Positions 24,853-33,589 of a stretch of DNA of 64,000 bases are shown piece after piece; position 1 is the first letter of the stretch; every line of letters starts with the position of its first letter. The notes beneath the pieces were generated by a model. It was given only the letters and a program-made list of their open reading frames with translations, was not told the DNA's origin and made no database searches. A program made the translations under genes and the position numbers. This DNA is from Roseitranquillus sediminis (lineage in GTDB: Bacteria > Pseudomonadota > Alphaproteobacteria > Rhodobacterales > Rhodobacteraceae): NCBI RefSeq assembly GCF_016918935.1, contig NZ_JAFFOB010000005.1, positions 186,001 to 250,000 of the forward strand, given 5' to 3'.

Positions 24853-24870
24853 GACAATGGCAACATTGTC
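24853..24870. promoter_or_regulatory. Inverted repeat upstream of the MocR-type regulator
   Basis: GACAATG (24853-24859) and CATTGTC (24864-24870) are perfect arms around GCAA, 33 bases before the regulator start in the 240-base divergent intergenic region. The half-site GACAAT also occurs at 24703-24708. It is a good candidate autoregulatory operator. Confidence 0.55.
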
Positions 24871-24903
24871 CTATTCGTCCTGCATCGGCAACAAGGCGTG
24901 CTA

Positions 24904-26271
24904 ATGGTTTGGTATCCCAAGCTCCCGTTTGGCGAAGGACCGCGATACCTCCAGATCGTCGATGCTTTGCGCAGCGACATCGCAACCGGCACCGTTGCCG
25001 CGGGCGAGCAGTTGCCGACGCACCGGGAGATGGCCTCCCGTCTCGGCCTTAGCGTCGGCACCGTCTCCAAGGCCTACGCGGCCGCCGAACGGCGCGGCCT
25101 CATCTCCGGCCAAGTCGGGCGCGGCACCTTCGTCATGCCCCCCTCCCCCGAGCTCAGCGTGTCCGAGGCACCCGAAGGCCCTCGCCTCGTCAACCTCGCC
25201 CTCAATGCCCCGCCCGCCACAGGGGAGGACCAGCTCCTCGCCCGCACCCTCGCCGCCATCCTGGAGGAGAACCGCCTCCCGGGCCTTCTCGGCTATCTCC
25301 CCCACCAGGGCCGGGAAGACCACCGCGTCACCGTCGCCGACTGGATCTCCCGCCACGCCCTCCGGGTCGAGCCGGCCAACGTCTACATCACGCACGGCGC
25401 GCAGCACGCGATCTCTGTCGCCGCGCGCCTCCTCGCCCGTCAGGGCGCGTCTGTCCTGACGGAGAACCTCACCTATTCCGGAATGACCGCGCTCGCGCTG
25501 ATGGAAGGCTACGCGCTCCACGGCGTCGCGATGGACGCGCACGGCCTCGTTCCCGCCGCGCTGGACCGCGCCTTCGGGGAAAGCGGCGCGAAGGTGCTCT
25601 ACTGCACCCCCACCCTCCAGAGCGCCACCGCCATCCTCATGCCCGCCGAGCGTCGCCGCGAGATCGCCGAAGTAGTCCAGCGCCACGACGCGTGGGTGAT
25701 CGAGGACGACGCCTACGGCTTCCTCTGCTCCGACCCGCTGCCGACCCTCGCCTCGTACCTGCCGGACCGCAGTTTCTACATTGTCTCATTCGCGAAGTGC
25801 CTCTCGCCCGGCCTACGCGTCGGCGCGATGGTGGCGCCGACCGCGTTCCGCGACCGCACGGTCAACGCCATACGCTCCACCGGCTGGATGGCGACGCCGC
25901 TGATGGCCGATCTCGTCGCCCGTACCATCGGCGACGGCTCGCTCGACAAGCAGATCGAACTCAAGCGCGCCGCCGCCGCCGAGCGCACCACCATTGCGCG
26001 GGAGATGCTCGGCTCCCTTCTCGCCCCCGTCGGAGTTCCCGCCTTCCACGCTTGGCTCCAGATGCCGGCCGGCCGCACCTCGCAGGGCCTGTCCGCTCAG
26101 GCGGCGCAGGCCGGCATCACCCTCGCCGCGCCGAGTCCGCTCCGCGCCATCCCCAGCATGGGCGACGGCATCCGCCTCTGCCTCGGCGGCGCCAGCACTC
26201 CGGACGCCCTCCGCGGCGCCCTCGCCACCTTGCGAGAGATCCTTAGTGACGCCGAGATGGCTCTCGTCTGA
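24904..26271 (+). CDS. MocR/PdxR-type PLP-dependent transcriptional regulator
   Basis: A 455-residue fusion of an N-terminal GntR winged helix (residues about 12-75, LPTHREMASRLGLSVGTVSKAY) and a class I aminotransferase-like domain. The PLP lysine is in VSFAKCLSPGLRVG near residue 297, and the DDAYGFL aspartate-tyrosine motif is near residue 268. MocR proteins sense amino compounds or PLP adducts. ATG 24904 is preferred over GTG 24898 because AAGG is seven bases upstream. It is divergent from the catabolic cluster and is the likely regulator of it. This would suggest that an inducer reacts with PLP, such as an amine or amino acid (inference). Confidence 0.92.
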   Translation: MVWYPKLPFGEGPRYLQIVDALRSDIATGTVAAGEQLPTHREMASRLGLSVGTVSKAYAAAERRGLISGQVGRGTFVMPPSPELSVSEAPEGPRLVNLALNAPPATGEDQLLARTLAAILEENRLPGLLGYLPHQGREDHRVTVADWISRHALRVEPANVYITHGAQHAISVAARLLARQGASVLTENLTYSGMTALALMEGYALHGVAMDAHGLVPAALDRAFGESGAKVLYCTPTLQSATAILMPAERRREIAEVVQRHDAWVIEDDAYGFLCSDPLPTLASYLPDRSFYIVSFAKCLSPGLRVGAMVAPTAFRDRTVNAIRSTGWMATPLMADLVARTIGDGSLDKQIELKRAAAAERTTIAREMLGSLLAPVGVPAFHAWLQMPAGRTSQGLSAQAAQAGITLAAPSPLRAIPSMGDGIRLCLGGASTPDALRGALATLREILSDAEMALV

Positions 26272-26412
26272 GCCCTCTTTACCCGCTACCGCAGAGCCGC
26301 TTCGTCGCCTGCAAGGCGGCGCGAGGCTCCTCCAGCCGGGTTTGCCGCCGCGATCTCATCCAAGGCCGCATGTTCGTCTCAGGCGCAGTGCAGACCACCA
26401 CGCAGCTCCGGG

Positions 26413-26559
26413 ATGAGCCGGGATGCCACGCCGACAGGTCGGCGCGGCCGACTGCAAACCTGCAGCGATACCGCCATCCAGCCTTGCCCGACGATGAGGG
26501 TGCTGTTCGGCATGGCGTTGCGCCAGACCGCGGAGCTCATGGAGAGCCTGCTGCGGCTG
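26413..26559 (+). pseudogene. IS5-family transposase remnant
   Basis: A frame of about 49 codons carries the conserved N-terminal block of IS5-family transposases: PTGRRGR, then SDTAIQPCPTM, then MRVLFGMALRQT and ESLLRL. After 26559 the similarity stops, and the DDE catalytic region is missing; the block before it drifts into another frame. It is therefore a short dead fragment. It occupies the 373-base gap between the MocR gene and the convergent haem peroxidase gene; nothing else is seen in that gap. Confidence 0.7.
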
Positions 26560-26644
26560 TGCAACTCCGTCGCGCAGGCCCTCTACGGCAAGCTGGTCCC
26601 CCGGCGGCGCCATCTCTTCCTGTTCTTCAAGCTACAGTCGCCAG

Positions 26645-28285
26645 TCAGAAGGCCGCATGCCGTCGCTTCCAGTCGGCGCGCGTCATGCGCACGGTAGCGG
26701 CGCTGATATCGGCGGGTGACTTCGCCCCCGGGTTGCGCGCCACGATGTCCGCGAGGGCCTCGGTCCGCTCGATCACCTCCATCCCGAACTCGCTGAAGGT
26801 CCGCGCGTTGTAGACCTGCTTCGACAGAAGCGGGTTGTTGAGCGCCTGCGAGAAGGCATCGAGTGCCACCATGGCACCAAGCAGCGGTGGCATCGGAGAA
26901 TTGGGCCCGTTGTCTTCCGCGAACAGTCCGACGTAGAAGTCCACCCTGTCGGGATGGCCGTAGAGCGTCGACAATTCGGCGCGCAACGCCTCGTCCTCGG
27001 TAATGCAGTCGAAGCCGTCGACGACCTTCATCCCCATCGACTTTCGATAGGCATTGTAGCCCTGGAGGCGCTGCTCTCTGTTCTGCCGGATCGCGAGAGA
27101 CTCGACCGTCATGTCGCGCTCGAGGAAGATCGCGGTGTTGTGCAGGTCCAGCTTCGCCGCATGGGTCTGGCTGACCCACTTGAACGCATTGGCGAGCCCC
27201 GCCTGGACCAGAGAGGAATTGTCCAGCAGCAGCGTCGCCGAATCGACCAACCGCCCGTCCCAGTGCATCTCTTTCGGGATCAGAGAGTGCCATCGATAAA
27301 GCAGCGAGAATTCTACCGTCATCCAGTTTGGCCGGTTCCAGGGCGCGGGCCAGGCGACGGCCGGGTTGGCGCGAAGTCTGAAGCAGGCTGACGAGATGTG
27401 GTTGATGTACTCCTCGACGACGATCTTGATGAAGAGCACTATGACAATGTTGCGGGCGGTCTCGAAGACGCGGGTGTCGTCCCACTCCGGGTTGAGCCTC
27501 TCGAGCTCGCCGGCCAGCCGGTTGTGCTCGCGCAGGAACAGAGTGTTCATCATACCGACCAGCGCGGTGGAGTTGGCGCGGTCGCCGCCCACGGCGAACA
27601 GATAGCGCCGCGAGTGCTCTCCGAACGCCCAGTCGTCCCGCAGACCGAGCGGCGGGTCCAGCAAGTGCGCCCCGTGGTCATCAACGAAATCGGCGTGCAG
27701 CTTGCCGGTGCCTGCGTCGTAGAGCGAGGGCGGGAACTCCTCGCCCTCGATGTTCTGTGACTTCAGCCTGCCCCTGCGACCGGGCTCATCCGACTTCAGC
27801 CGCAGCGCAGACGTCTGCGTCGGCGTCCTGCCATAGAGCGGCGACAGGTCGATGTCGTGGTTCGAGGTCGTCTTGCGCCGATCCTTCATGTCCGTGCGCA
27901 GGAAACCGTCGGTGAGGTACTGCGCGAAGACCGGGAAGAGCAGCGTCGACTTCGAACATTCGCGCTGCCTGCCGTCGCGCGGAATGAAGAGCTTCGTCAC
28001 CTCCTCGACGGAGGGCAGGTCAGGGTCCGGCTCCGCCGGCGGAATGGATCGACCGAGGAACGTTCGGTCCGTCAGCGACGACCACGATGTGTAGTCCGTC
28101 CGCGTGCTCATCGGGTGCGGCCTTGCGGCAGCGGCGTTGCAAGCGGTGTTGATGATGTAGGTGTTCGCCCGCCTGGCCAAGAACGGCACTGACGCCACCA
28201 AGTGCCAGACGGGCTCGAAATTCTGGAGCAGGTAGGTGCGGAGCCGCCTGACGGTGCCGTCGCACCTCTTGCTTCGTTCCGCCAT
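26645..28285 (-). CDS. Cyclooxygenase-like haem peroxidase (animal haem peroxidase family)
   Basis: A 546-residue enzyme related to prostaglandin H synthases. DYTSWSSL near residue 64 resembles the region after the COX membrane-binding domain. FAQYLTDGFLRT (residues 120-131) aligns with FAQHFTHQFFKT of COX: Gln122 and Thr125 are kept, but the distal histidine position is Asp126. LLYRWHSLIP (328-337) matches LYHWHPLLP, giving catalytic Tyr330 and proximal haem ligand His333. Ser479 may match the aspirin serine. No EGF domain or signal peptide is present. The ATG at 28285 has GAGGG upstream; starts at 28336 or 28306 are possible. A fatty-acid dioxygenase role is inferred. Confidence 0.85.
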   Translation of the reverse strand: MAERSKRCDGTVRRLRTYLLQNFEPVWHLVASVPFLARRANTYIINTACNAAAARPHPMSTRTDYTSWSSLTDRTFLGRSIPPAEPDPDLPSVEEVTKLFIPRDGRQRECSKSTLLFPVFAQYLTDGFLRTDMKDRRKTTSNHDIDLSPLYGRTPTQTSALRLKSDEPGRRGRLKSQNIEGEEFPPSLYDAGTGKLHADFVDDHGAHLLDPPLGLRDDWAFGEHSRRYLFAVGGDRANSTALVGMMNTLFLREHNRLAGELERLNPEWDDTRVFETARNIVIVLFIKIVVEEYINHISSACFRLRANPAVAWPAPWNRPNWMTVEFSLLYRWHSLIPKEMHWDGRLVDSATLLLDNSSLVQAGLANAFKWVSQTHAAKLDLHNTAIFLERDMTVESLAIRQNREQRLQGYNAYRKSMGMKVVDGFDCITEDEALRAELSTLYGHPDRVDFYVGLFAEDNGPNSPMPPLLGAMVALDAFSQALNNPLLSKQVYNARTFSEFGMEVIERTEALADIVARNPGAKSPADISAATVRMTRADWKRRHAAF

Positions 28286-28560
28286 CAGGACCCTCGTCAG
28301 CGGCATGCGGCGCGCATTCGTCCGGACCGCCTGCATGTGGCTCTCAAAACCAGCTGCAGCGGGCTGGAGCAGATCAAGCTTCCTGCCCTCTGCATGTTGC
28401 TGGTCAAGCTGGCACAGAAGCTAGCGCCATTCCAGAGATCTGTCGCGGCCGGACCATCGCCAGCAGATCCTTTTGGGGCGAAGCGAGCAGACTTCCCGGC
28501 GAACGTCGCGCGGCAGGGTTCCGCCCCGAGAACGCTGGCAAGTCATAGCGTTCAGGTGCG

Positions 28561-29607
28561 TTACGCACCTGAAGGTGGCGCGGTCAAGACGCCTTGCGAG
28601 CCGTCGTTGCGGGTCAACCAGGCCCGAGCCGTCGGGTAGGCTGCGAGAATCCGGGGGGCGGCGGCCTCTCCACCGACATAGATCGCGGTGGAGAGTGCAT
28701 CGGCCAGGACTGCGCGCGGTGCCATCACCGCCACGTCGCGGACGCGTTGGGCGCTCCGTCCGGTGGCCGGGTCGAACAGATGGTGCGCCGTCTCGCTGAA
28801 TCGGGTTCCGTAGCCTCCTGAAACCGACAGAGCAGCATCGCTGAGGTCCACCCGCCGATTCATACGGTTCGGGTCGAACGGGTTCAGCAGTCGCACGGGG
28901 AATGGCGCGCCATCGGGGGCGGTCCCCAGCGCCCGGCTCTCCCCCATCTCGACCATCGCATGATCGAAACCCTCATTGCGGAGCAGGTCGGTGACTCGAT
29001 CAGTGATGTACCCCTGTGCAATGCCGTTGAGGCTCAGAGCCATGCCGGCTCGCGCGAGCACGACGGCTCGCGACGCCGCTTCTATACCTTCATAGCCGAT
29101 GATCGGCCGCAGCCGGTCCAGGCTGGCTGGATCAGGCCCCTCTGGCGCCGCAGCGGGCTGCGCGAAATGCCTGGCATAAGCCTTCCAGAGCGGCTGGATC
29201 GTCGGATCGAAGGCGCCACGGCTGATCGCCCCGATCTCCTGCGCCAGTTCCAGCACCGACACAAGATCCTTGGAGGGTGCGTCGAGGCGCCCGGTGGCGT
29301 TCAAGCGCGCGAGCTCGCCGTGCGGACGGTCGAGGCCAAAGATGTCGTCCAGCCGTGCGGTTTCGACCCGGATGCGGGTCAAGGCGCGCCGCACGACGCC
29401 GGAGTCTGGATGCCAAAGCGTCAGTCGCGCCGGGGCGTTCATTACCTCGCCGAACCACTCAACTGGCGCGGGTGTCGGGCTGAGCTCGCGCAGGCCGAGT
29501 ACGCCGGCCGGCAGGGCTCCGGCAACAGCGACGATCTTCAGCATCCGGCGGCGGCTCAGCCGCGCATGGCCCGGCCCGCTGGGCGACCCATGCCGGTCGC
29601 GTGTCAT
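28561..29607 (-). CDS. FAD:protein FMN transferase, ApbE family (NosX/NirX-like)
   Basis: A 348-residue ApbE-family flavin transferase. It has a twin-arginine signal (SRRRMLK, residues 18-24, followed by a hydrophobic stretch), so it is exported folded. Family features include the HGELARLNA segment near residue 100, MALSLNGIAQGY near residue 198 and GDxxx-like ADALSTAIYVGG near residue 300. It attaches FMN to threonine in partner proteins. The ATG overlaps the nirI/nosR-like stop as ATGA, and that partner has the acceptor motif, so this is almost certainly its maturase. The exported, NosR-linked form is called NosX or NirX. Confidence 0.92.
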   Translation of the reverse strand: MTRDRHGSPSGPGHARLSRRRMLKIVAVAGALPAGVLGLRELSPTPAPVEWFGEVMNAPARLTLWHPDSGVVRRALTRIRVETARLDDIFGLDRPHGELARLNATGRLDAPSKDLVSVLELAQEIGAISRGAFDPTIQPLWKAYARHFAQPAAAPEGPDPASLDRLRPIIGYEGIEAASRAVVLARAGMALSLNGIAQGYITDRVTDLLRNEGFDHAMVEMGESRALGTAPDGAPFPVRLLNPFDPNRMNRRVDLSDAALSVSGGYGTRFSETAHHLFDPATGRSAQRVRDVAVMAPRAVLADALSTAIYVGGEAAAPRILAAYPTARAWLTRNDGSQGVLTAPPSGA

Positions 29608-31757
29608 TCTGCCGGCTCGACGATTGCGGCGGCAGGCCGCGGGGCCAAAACACCTCGGTTCGGCTGCGGTGCTTGGCGGCCCGGGGCGCCCTGCGCCCGC
29701 TGACGAATCTTGCGCAGCTTGGCCAGCGGCGGGCAGCGTCGATCGTCGTGGTACTCGACCATGCAATCCAGGCACTGGAAGCACTCGGCCATCTTGATCC
29801 TGCCCGATCTCTCGATCGCCTTCACCGGACAGGCGCGCTCGCACAGTTTGCACGGACTGCCGCATTCAGGCCGGCGCTTCAGAAGATCGACCAGATGCAC
29901 CCGGCCCAAGATCGCCAAAGCCCCGCCGAGCGGGCAAAGGAAACGGCAGAACGCACGCTCCGTGAACAGGCCGATGATGAGCAGGATCACGGCATAGACG
30001 ACATAGGGCCAGCCCCGCTGGAAGATCGCGGTGATGGCGGTCTTGAAAGGTTCGATCTCTGCGGCGATCGCGCCTGCTGCGGGCGCAACAATGGCAAGCC
30101 CGACCACGATGACGAGCGAGGCATACTTGCCCCACCAGAGCTTGCGCTGCAGGCGCTCGGAGGGGTTCCACTGGGGCAGCCTGAAGAGCCGCGCCACGTG
30201 GGCCAGCAGTTCCTGAAGCGCGCCGAACGGGCAGAGCCATCCGCAGAACACGCCGCGGCCGAGAATGATCAGCGAAACGGCGGTGTAGACGCTGATCAGC
30301 ACGATCAGCGGCTCTGCCAGATAGAAGGCAAGACCGAGACCCTGAAACGGCGCCTGCAGGTAATTGATCAGATGAACGATCGAGAGCTGGGCGCTGGCGA
30401 TCCAGCCCAGCCAGACAATGGTGAACCCGAGGAAGCCGAGCCGCACCCAGCGATGAAGCGTTCTCCGACGGGTCAGCGGCCCCTGGAAGCCCAGGATCAG
30501 CGTCAGGAGCCCGAGCGCCGAGCCGAGAATGACGAGCGGAACCCGCTGCTGCACCCACGGTTCCATCCAGGCGGCCCTGGGTGCCGATGGAGGCATCAGG
30601 ACATATTGCGGAGGCAGTCGGTATTCGAGGCTGGTCAAGTGAAACGGCTCCAGCCGACCGTCGGGATGGCGCGCCTGCGCATGGATGTCGGCGCGCCAGG
30701 GCGCGAATGGATCCCATTCCGCGCTCTCCGGAAGCATCAGCGCATTGGCGACGCGGCCGAGCGAATAGTCGGTGTAAACTAGATCCGACTTGTGAAACTC
30801 GAACTCTGTTTCGCCCTGGGTGACGGTGATCCGCTCCAATCGAAACCCGTGGGTATAGTTGTTGAACTGCGTTCCTCGGAAATCGTAGGTCCCGTACGAT
30901 CCGAAGACGAGAACGTGGCGCCCGTTGCGCATCGGCTCGTAGAGCCGGTCATAGGCACCCTGGCCGACGGAGTTCCGTCCGATGGTCGAGGCGTTGGCGT
31001 ACCCCGCCCGGAGATCGAGATAGACCGCGTCCGCGCCTCGACGGGGTAGCACCTGCGGCTCCAGATGCCCGAGGCCGGCCTTCTCCATCGCCGCTTCGAG
31101 CGTCGCGTTGGTGACCACGACATTGGCGATCCCGCCATCGGCGATCAGCTCGTCGGCGCTCATCGGTCGGAAATTCAGCATGTCCACGGTGGGCTCGGTG
31201 ACGGGCACAGTCTCGTTACGATAGCGCAGCACGATCTTTGCGCCCTCGAGCACCGCGTTGCGCATGGCGCGTGCGGAGATGGTCGCGCCCGCCACGAATT
31301 CTGGCTCCATCCCGCCCGCGGCACCCAGGCGTCCCTCCATACCGGACATCGAGCCGAGGAACCGCACGAGTTGCGACGTCCGGCGCTCGTCGTTCAGCAG
31401 GTACGGTTCGTGATGGAACAGGACCGCGGCGCCCGTGACCCGTCCGCCCAAAGTCACGCCGGCTACCACGTCGAAGGGCGTGGACGAGTAGCCCGGAGCC
31501 CTCAACACGTCGAGGGTAGAAAAGATGTAGCCTACAAGCTCCTCCTCGTCTCCCTCCCCCGCATAGGCGGCCACGGCCGGAGGTCCGCCGTCATCGGCCG
31601 GCTCAATACGGCTGGCTCCGGCGAATACATGGGGCAGCACATCGACCGTCAGCCGCTCCTCGAGTGGCGGCACGTTCTCGAGGTACTCCTGCGCGACGGC
31701 GCCCCAAGCCGAGACCAGAGCGACGAACCCGATCAGCGCACCGACAAATGGTGGCAA
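29604..31757 (-). CDS. NosR/NirI family membrane flavo-iron-sulfur protein
   Basis: A 717-residue, apparently complete NosR/NirI protein. An N-terminal signal segment (residues 4-22) precedes a periplasmic FMN-binding domain whose acceptor threonine is Thr159 in AGATIS. A membrane domain of five or more helices follows (about residues 400-620) with polyferredoxin-type motifs CGWLCPFGA and CRFLCPLGG. The C-terminus has two 4Fe-4S sets (CKLCERACP and CFQCLDC). It starts with TTG at 31757, six bases after GGAGGAG. NosR and NirI serve electron transfer or expression of N2O or nitrite reductases. No such reductase is adjacent. Confidence 0.93.
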   Translation of the reverse strand: MPPFVGALIGFVALVSAWGAVAQEYLENVPPLEERLTVDVLPHVFAGASRIEPADDGGPPAVAAYAGEGDEEELVGYIFSTLDVLRAPGYSSTPFDVVAGVTLGGRVTGAAVLFHHEPYLLNDERRTSQLVRFLGSMSGMEGRLGAAGGMEPEFVAGATISARAMRNAVLEGAKIVLRYRNETVPVTEPTVDMLNFRPMSADELIADGGIANVVVTNATLEAAMEKAGLGHLEPQVLPRRGADAVYLDLRAGYANASTIGRNSVGQGAYDRLYEPMRNGRHVLVFGSYGTYDFRGTQFNNYTHGFRLERITVTQGETEFEFHKSDLVYTDYSLGRVANALMLPESAEWDPFAPWRADIHAQARHPDGRLEPFHLTSLEYRLPPQYVLMPPSAPRAAWMEPWVQQRVPLVILGSALGLLTLILGFQGPLTRRRTLHRWVRLGFLGFTIVWLGWIASAQLSIVHLINYLQAPFQGLGLAFYLAEPLIVLISVYTAVSLIILGRGVFCGWLCPFGALQELLAHVARLFRLPQWNPSERLQRKLWWGKYASLVIVVGLAIVAPAAGAIAAEIEPFKTAITAIFQRGWPYVVYAVILLIIGLFTERAFCRFLCPLGGALAILGRVHLVDLLKRRPECGSPCKLCERACPVKAIERSGRIKMAECFQCLDCMVEYHDDRRCPPLAKLRKIRQRAQGAPGRQAPQPNRGVLAPRPAAAIVEPAE

Positions 31758-32129
31758 CAGTCGCTCCTCCAGTGGCGCCGATCTGCTCCGACGCGCTGCT
31801 TCTCCGCTCCGAAATTGTCATGCCGCAGCCGCGTTTCATAGGAGTTTCGTGGACCGCGTACCCAGCTCGTGCCGTGCTAAGCGCGAAGGCTCGGGGCGGT
31901 ACCGCGGGTGTGCGGCTTACGCCTCGGAAGGTACTTCCGATCGTGCGGGCAGGAGGCGGATGAGGATGACAGGGAGCGGTGACCGGCAGCGAGGGTACAT
32001 GTACACCGGCGAATGCCTTGCATATGATAGCGCTGGATGATCGTGACGGAACGCAGCGGGTCTGACTCGTCGTTTCTCTTCGGGACGCAAGGGCCGGTGC
32101 GACGGCGAACACGGAAATTAGTGCCGTCG
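31758..32129. promoter_or_regulatory. Divergent intergenic region with two short palindromes
   Basis: This 372-base gap separates the nirI/nosR-like gene from the exported repeat protein gene. It contains CGGAAG-GTA-CTTCCG at 31925-31939 and GTACATGTAC at 31995-32004, either of which could be an operator. I find no FNR/NNR-type TTGAT-N4-ATCAA box, which would be expected for a denitrification promoter. No coding sequence is supported here. Confidence 0.4.
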
Positions 32130-33497
32130 ATGAGACTGTTGGCGGTTATCGTGTCGTCTGCAGCGACGCTTGCTTGCTCGGCCATGGCGCAGTCGCCCCG
32201 CCATTTTCCGGAATGTCACAGCTCGCCTTCCTCCTGCCTCATCGAAGAGGCGCGTATCAGCGCAGGGTCCATTGACTCAGAGCGTGAGCGCAGCCGCGCG
32301 CTCTACGCGCTGGCTACGGCACAGGCCGCGACAGGAGCCTTCGCCGAAGCCCAGATCACCGTTCGCGCGATCGCCTTTCCGCGCGATCAGGCCGAGGCGC
32401 TGATGGTGTTGGCAAAAGAGCAGGCCCGGCAGGGGCACCTTGAGGACGCGCTTCAAACCGCGGACAGCATCTCCGGCGTGCGGGAGCGCCTGAACAGGCA
32501 TGAGGCGCTGGAGGCCGTGGCGGTGGCTTATGCGCGCGCTGGTCAAGTCTCCCGCGCATTTGAGATCGTCGATGGGATTCAAGGCGACCCGCTTCGACTG
32601 TCGGAGGCCCGCGCGGCCATCGTCGCAGAACAGGCCCGGTCGGGCGATCATGCTGGCGCCCTCGAAAGCGCGGATCGGCTGGTTTCCGATTTCTGGAACT
32701 CGGAAGTCGGGAAGAAAGCCGCGACGCGCGCCGCGGACAACGTTTTGGAAGAGGCCTTTTGGTACTTCGAGGCGGTAGTTTACGTGGCTGCGGCCCAAGC
32801 GGAGGCCGGAGAGATCAAGGCCGCATTGGCCACCGCTCAGTCTCTCGAAAACACCCATGCGCGCGCTCGTGCGCTAGAGGCGGTAGCGGTGGCTCGGGTC
32901 CGTGCGGGGGACTTCGATAGGGCGCTGGAAATCGGTTCCATGATCGAGGTCGCCTTCGGCGATCTCGGAATCCTGAACGCCATCGTAGAAGAGCGTGCCA
33001 AGCGCGGCGAGTTTGACCAGGCATCGGATCTGGGCCAGCTGATTGCAGAGGCCTACGGAGACCGTTCCGCGTTGATCACGATCGCGCGCGAGCAAGCAGC
33101 AGCAGGAAACGCCGAGGACGCACTCCGGACGGCGCGCCGCATCCTTGATCACGAGGGCACCATCCAAGCCCTCAGCGCGGTAGCCGCGGCACTTGGAATG
33201 CGTGGTGATTTCGCAAGCGCGCGCGAGATAATCGATGGCCTTGGCGTGGCTCGTGCGCGAACCACCGCGCTACAATTGCTGGCACATGCGCAAGCACATG
33301 CCGGCGATTGGGCTGCGGCAGTCCAGACGGTGGAAGCCATCGACAGCGAAGAAGCAGCGGTCGCCGCCCTTTCGACGATCGCCGAAATACAGGTTCAGGC
33401 GGGCAACCTTGCGGGGGCGCTCGAGACTGCCCGCGGGATACACGACGCTTACGGCCGCACCGTAGCCCTCTCGTACATGATCCGCGGGATGCACTGA
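32130..33497 (+). CDS. Exported helical-repeat (TPR-like) protein of unknown function
   Basis: A 455-residue protein with a Sec signal peptide (MRLLAVIVSSAATLACSAMA, cleavage before QS). The rest is at least nine degenerate helix-pair repeats of roughly 30-45 residues, seen as recurring alanine-rich blocks such as AEAQ...A, GHLEDALQTA, GEIKAALATA, GDFDRALEI, GNAEDALRTA and GNLAGALETA. This is TPR-like architecture, usually for protein binding in the periplasm. Two cysteines soon after the signal could form a disulfide. GTG 32121 is an alternative start. Codon usage is less GC-biased than in flanking housekeeping genes. Function unknown; divergent from the NirI-like gene. Confidence 0.8.
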   Translation: MRLLAVIVSSAATLACSAMAQSPRHFPECHSSPSSCLIEEARISAGSIDSERERSRALYALATAQAATGAFAEAQITVRAIAFPRDQAEALMVLAKEQARQGHLEDALQTADSISGVRERLNRHEALEAVAVAYARAGQVSRAFEIVDGIQGDPLRLSEARAAIVAEQARSGDHAGALESADRLVSDFWNSEVGKKAATRAADNVLEEAFWYFEAVVYVAAAQAEAGEIKAALATAQSLENTHARARALEAVAVARVRAGDFDRALEIGSMIEVAFGDLGILNAIVEERAKRGEFDQASDLGQLIAEAYGDRSALITIAREQAAAGNAEDALRTARRILDHEGTIQALSAVAAALGMRGDFASAREIIDGLGVARARTTALQLLAHAQAHAGDWAAAVQTVEAIDSEEAAVAALSTIAEIQVQAGNLAGALETARGIHDAYGRTVALSYMIRGMH

Positions 33498-33589
33498 GGC
33501 GAGGCTACGCTGTTGTCGGCGTGCGCCAAGACGGAGGAATCCCGGTCGCGGCTTGCAGACTTTGCCTCCGCCGCAACCGCTGCATCGCC

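Noticed and set aside
29604-31757. Part of a nos (N2O reductase) operon
   Set aside because: No nosZ, nosD, nosF, nosY or nosL is present on either side; the coupled ApbE-type gene fits a free-standing NirI/NirX-type pair better.
31603-32112. Minus-strand 169-codon frame upstream of the NirI-like gene
   Set aside because: No ribosome site, no domain, and Ser/Arg/Thr-rich composition typical of a shadow; it also overlaps the signal for the NirI-like start.
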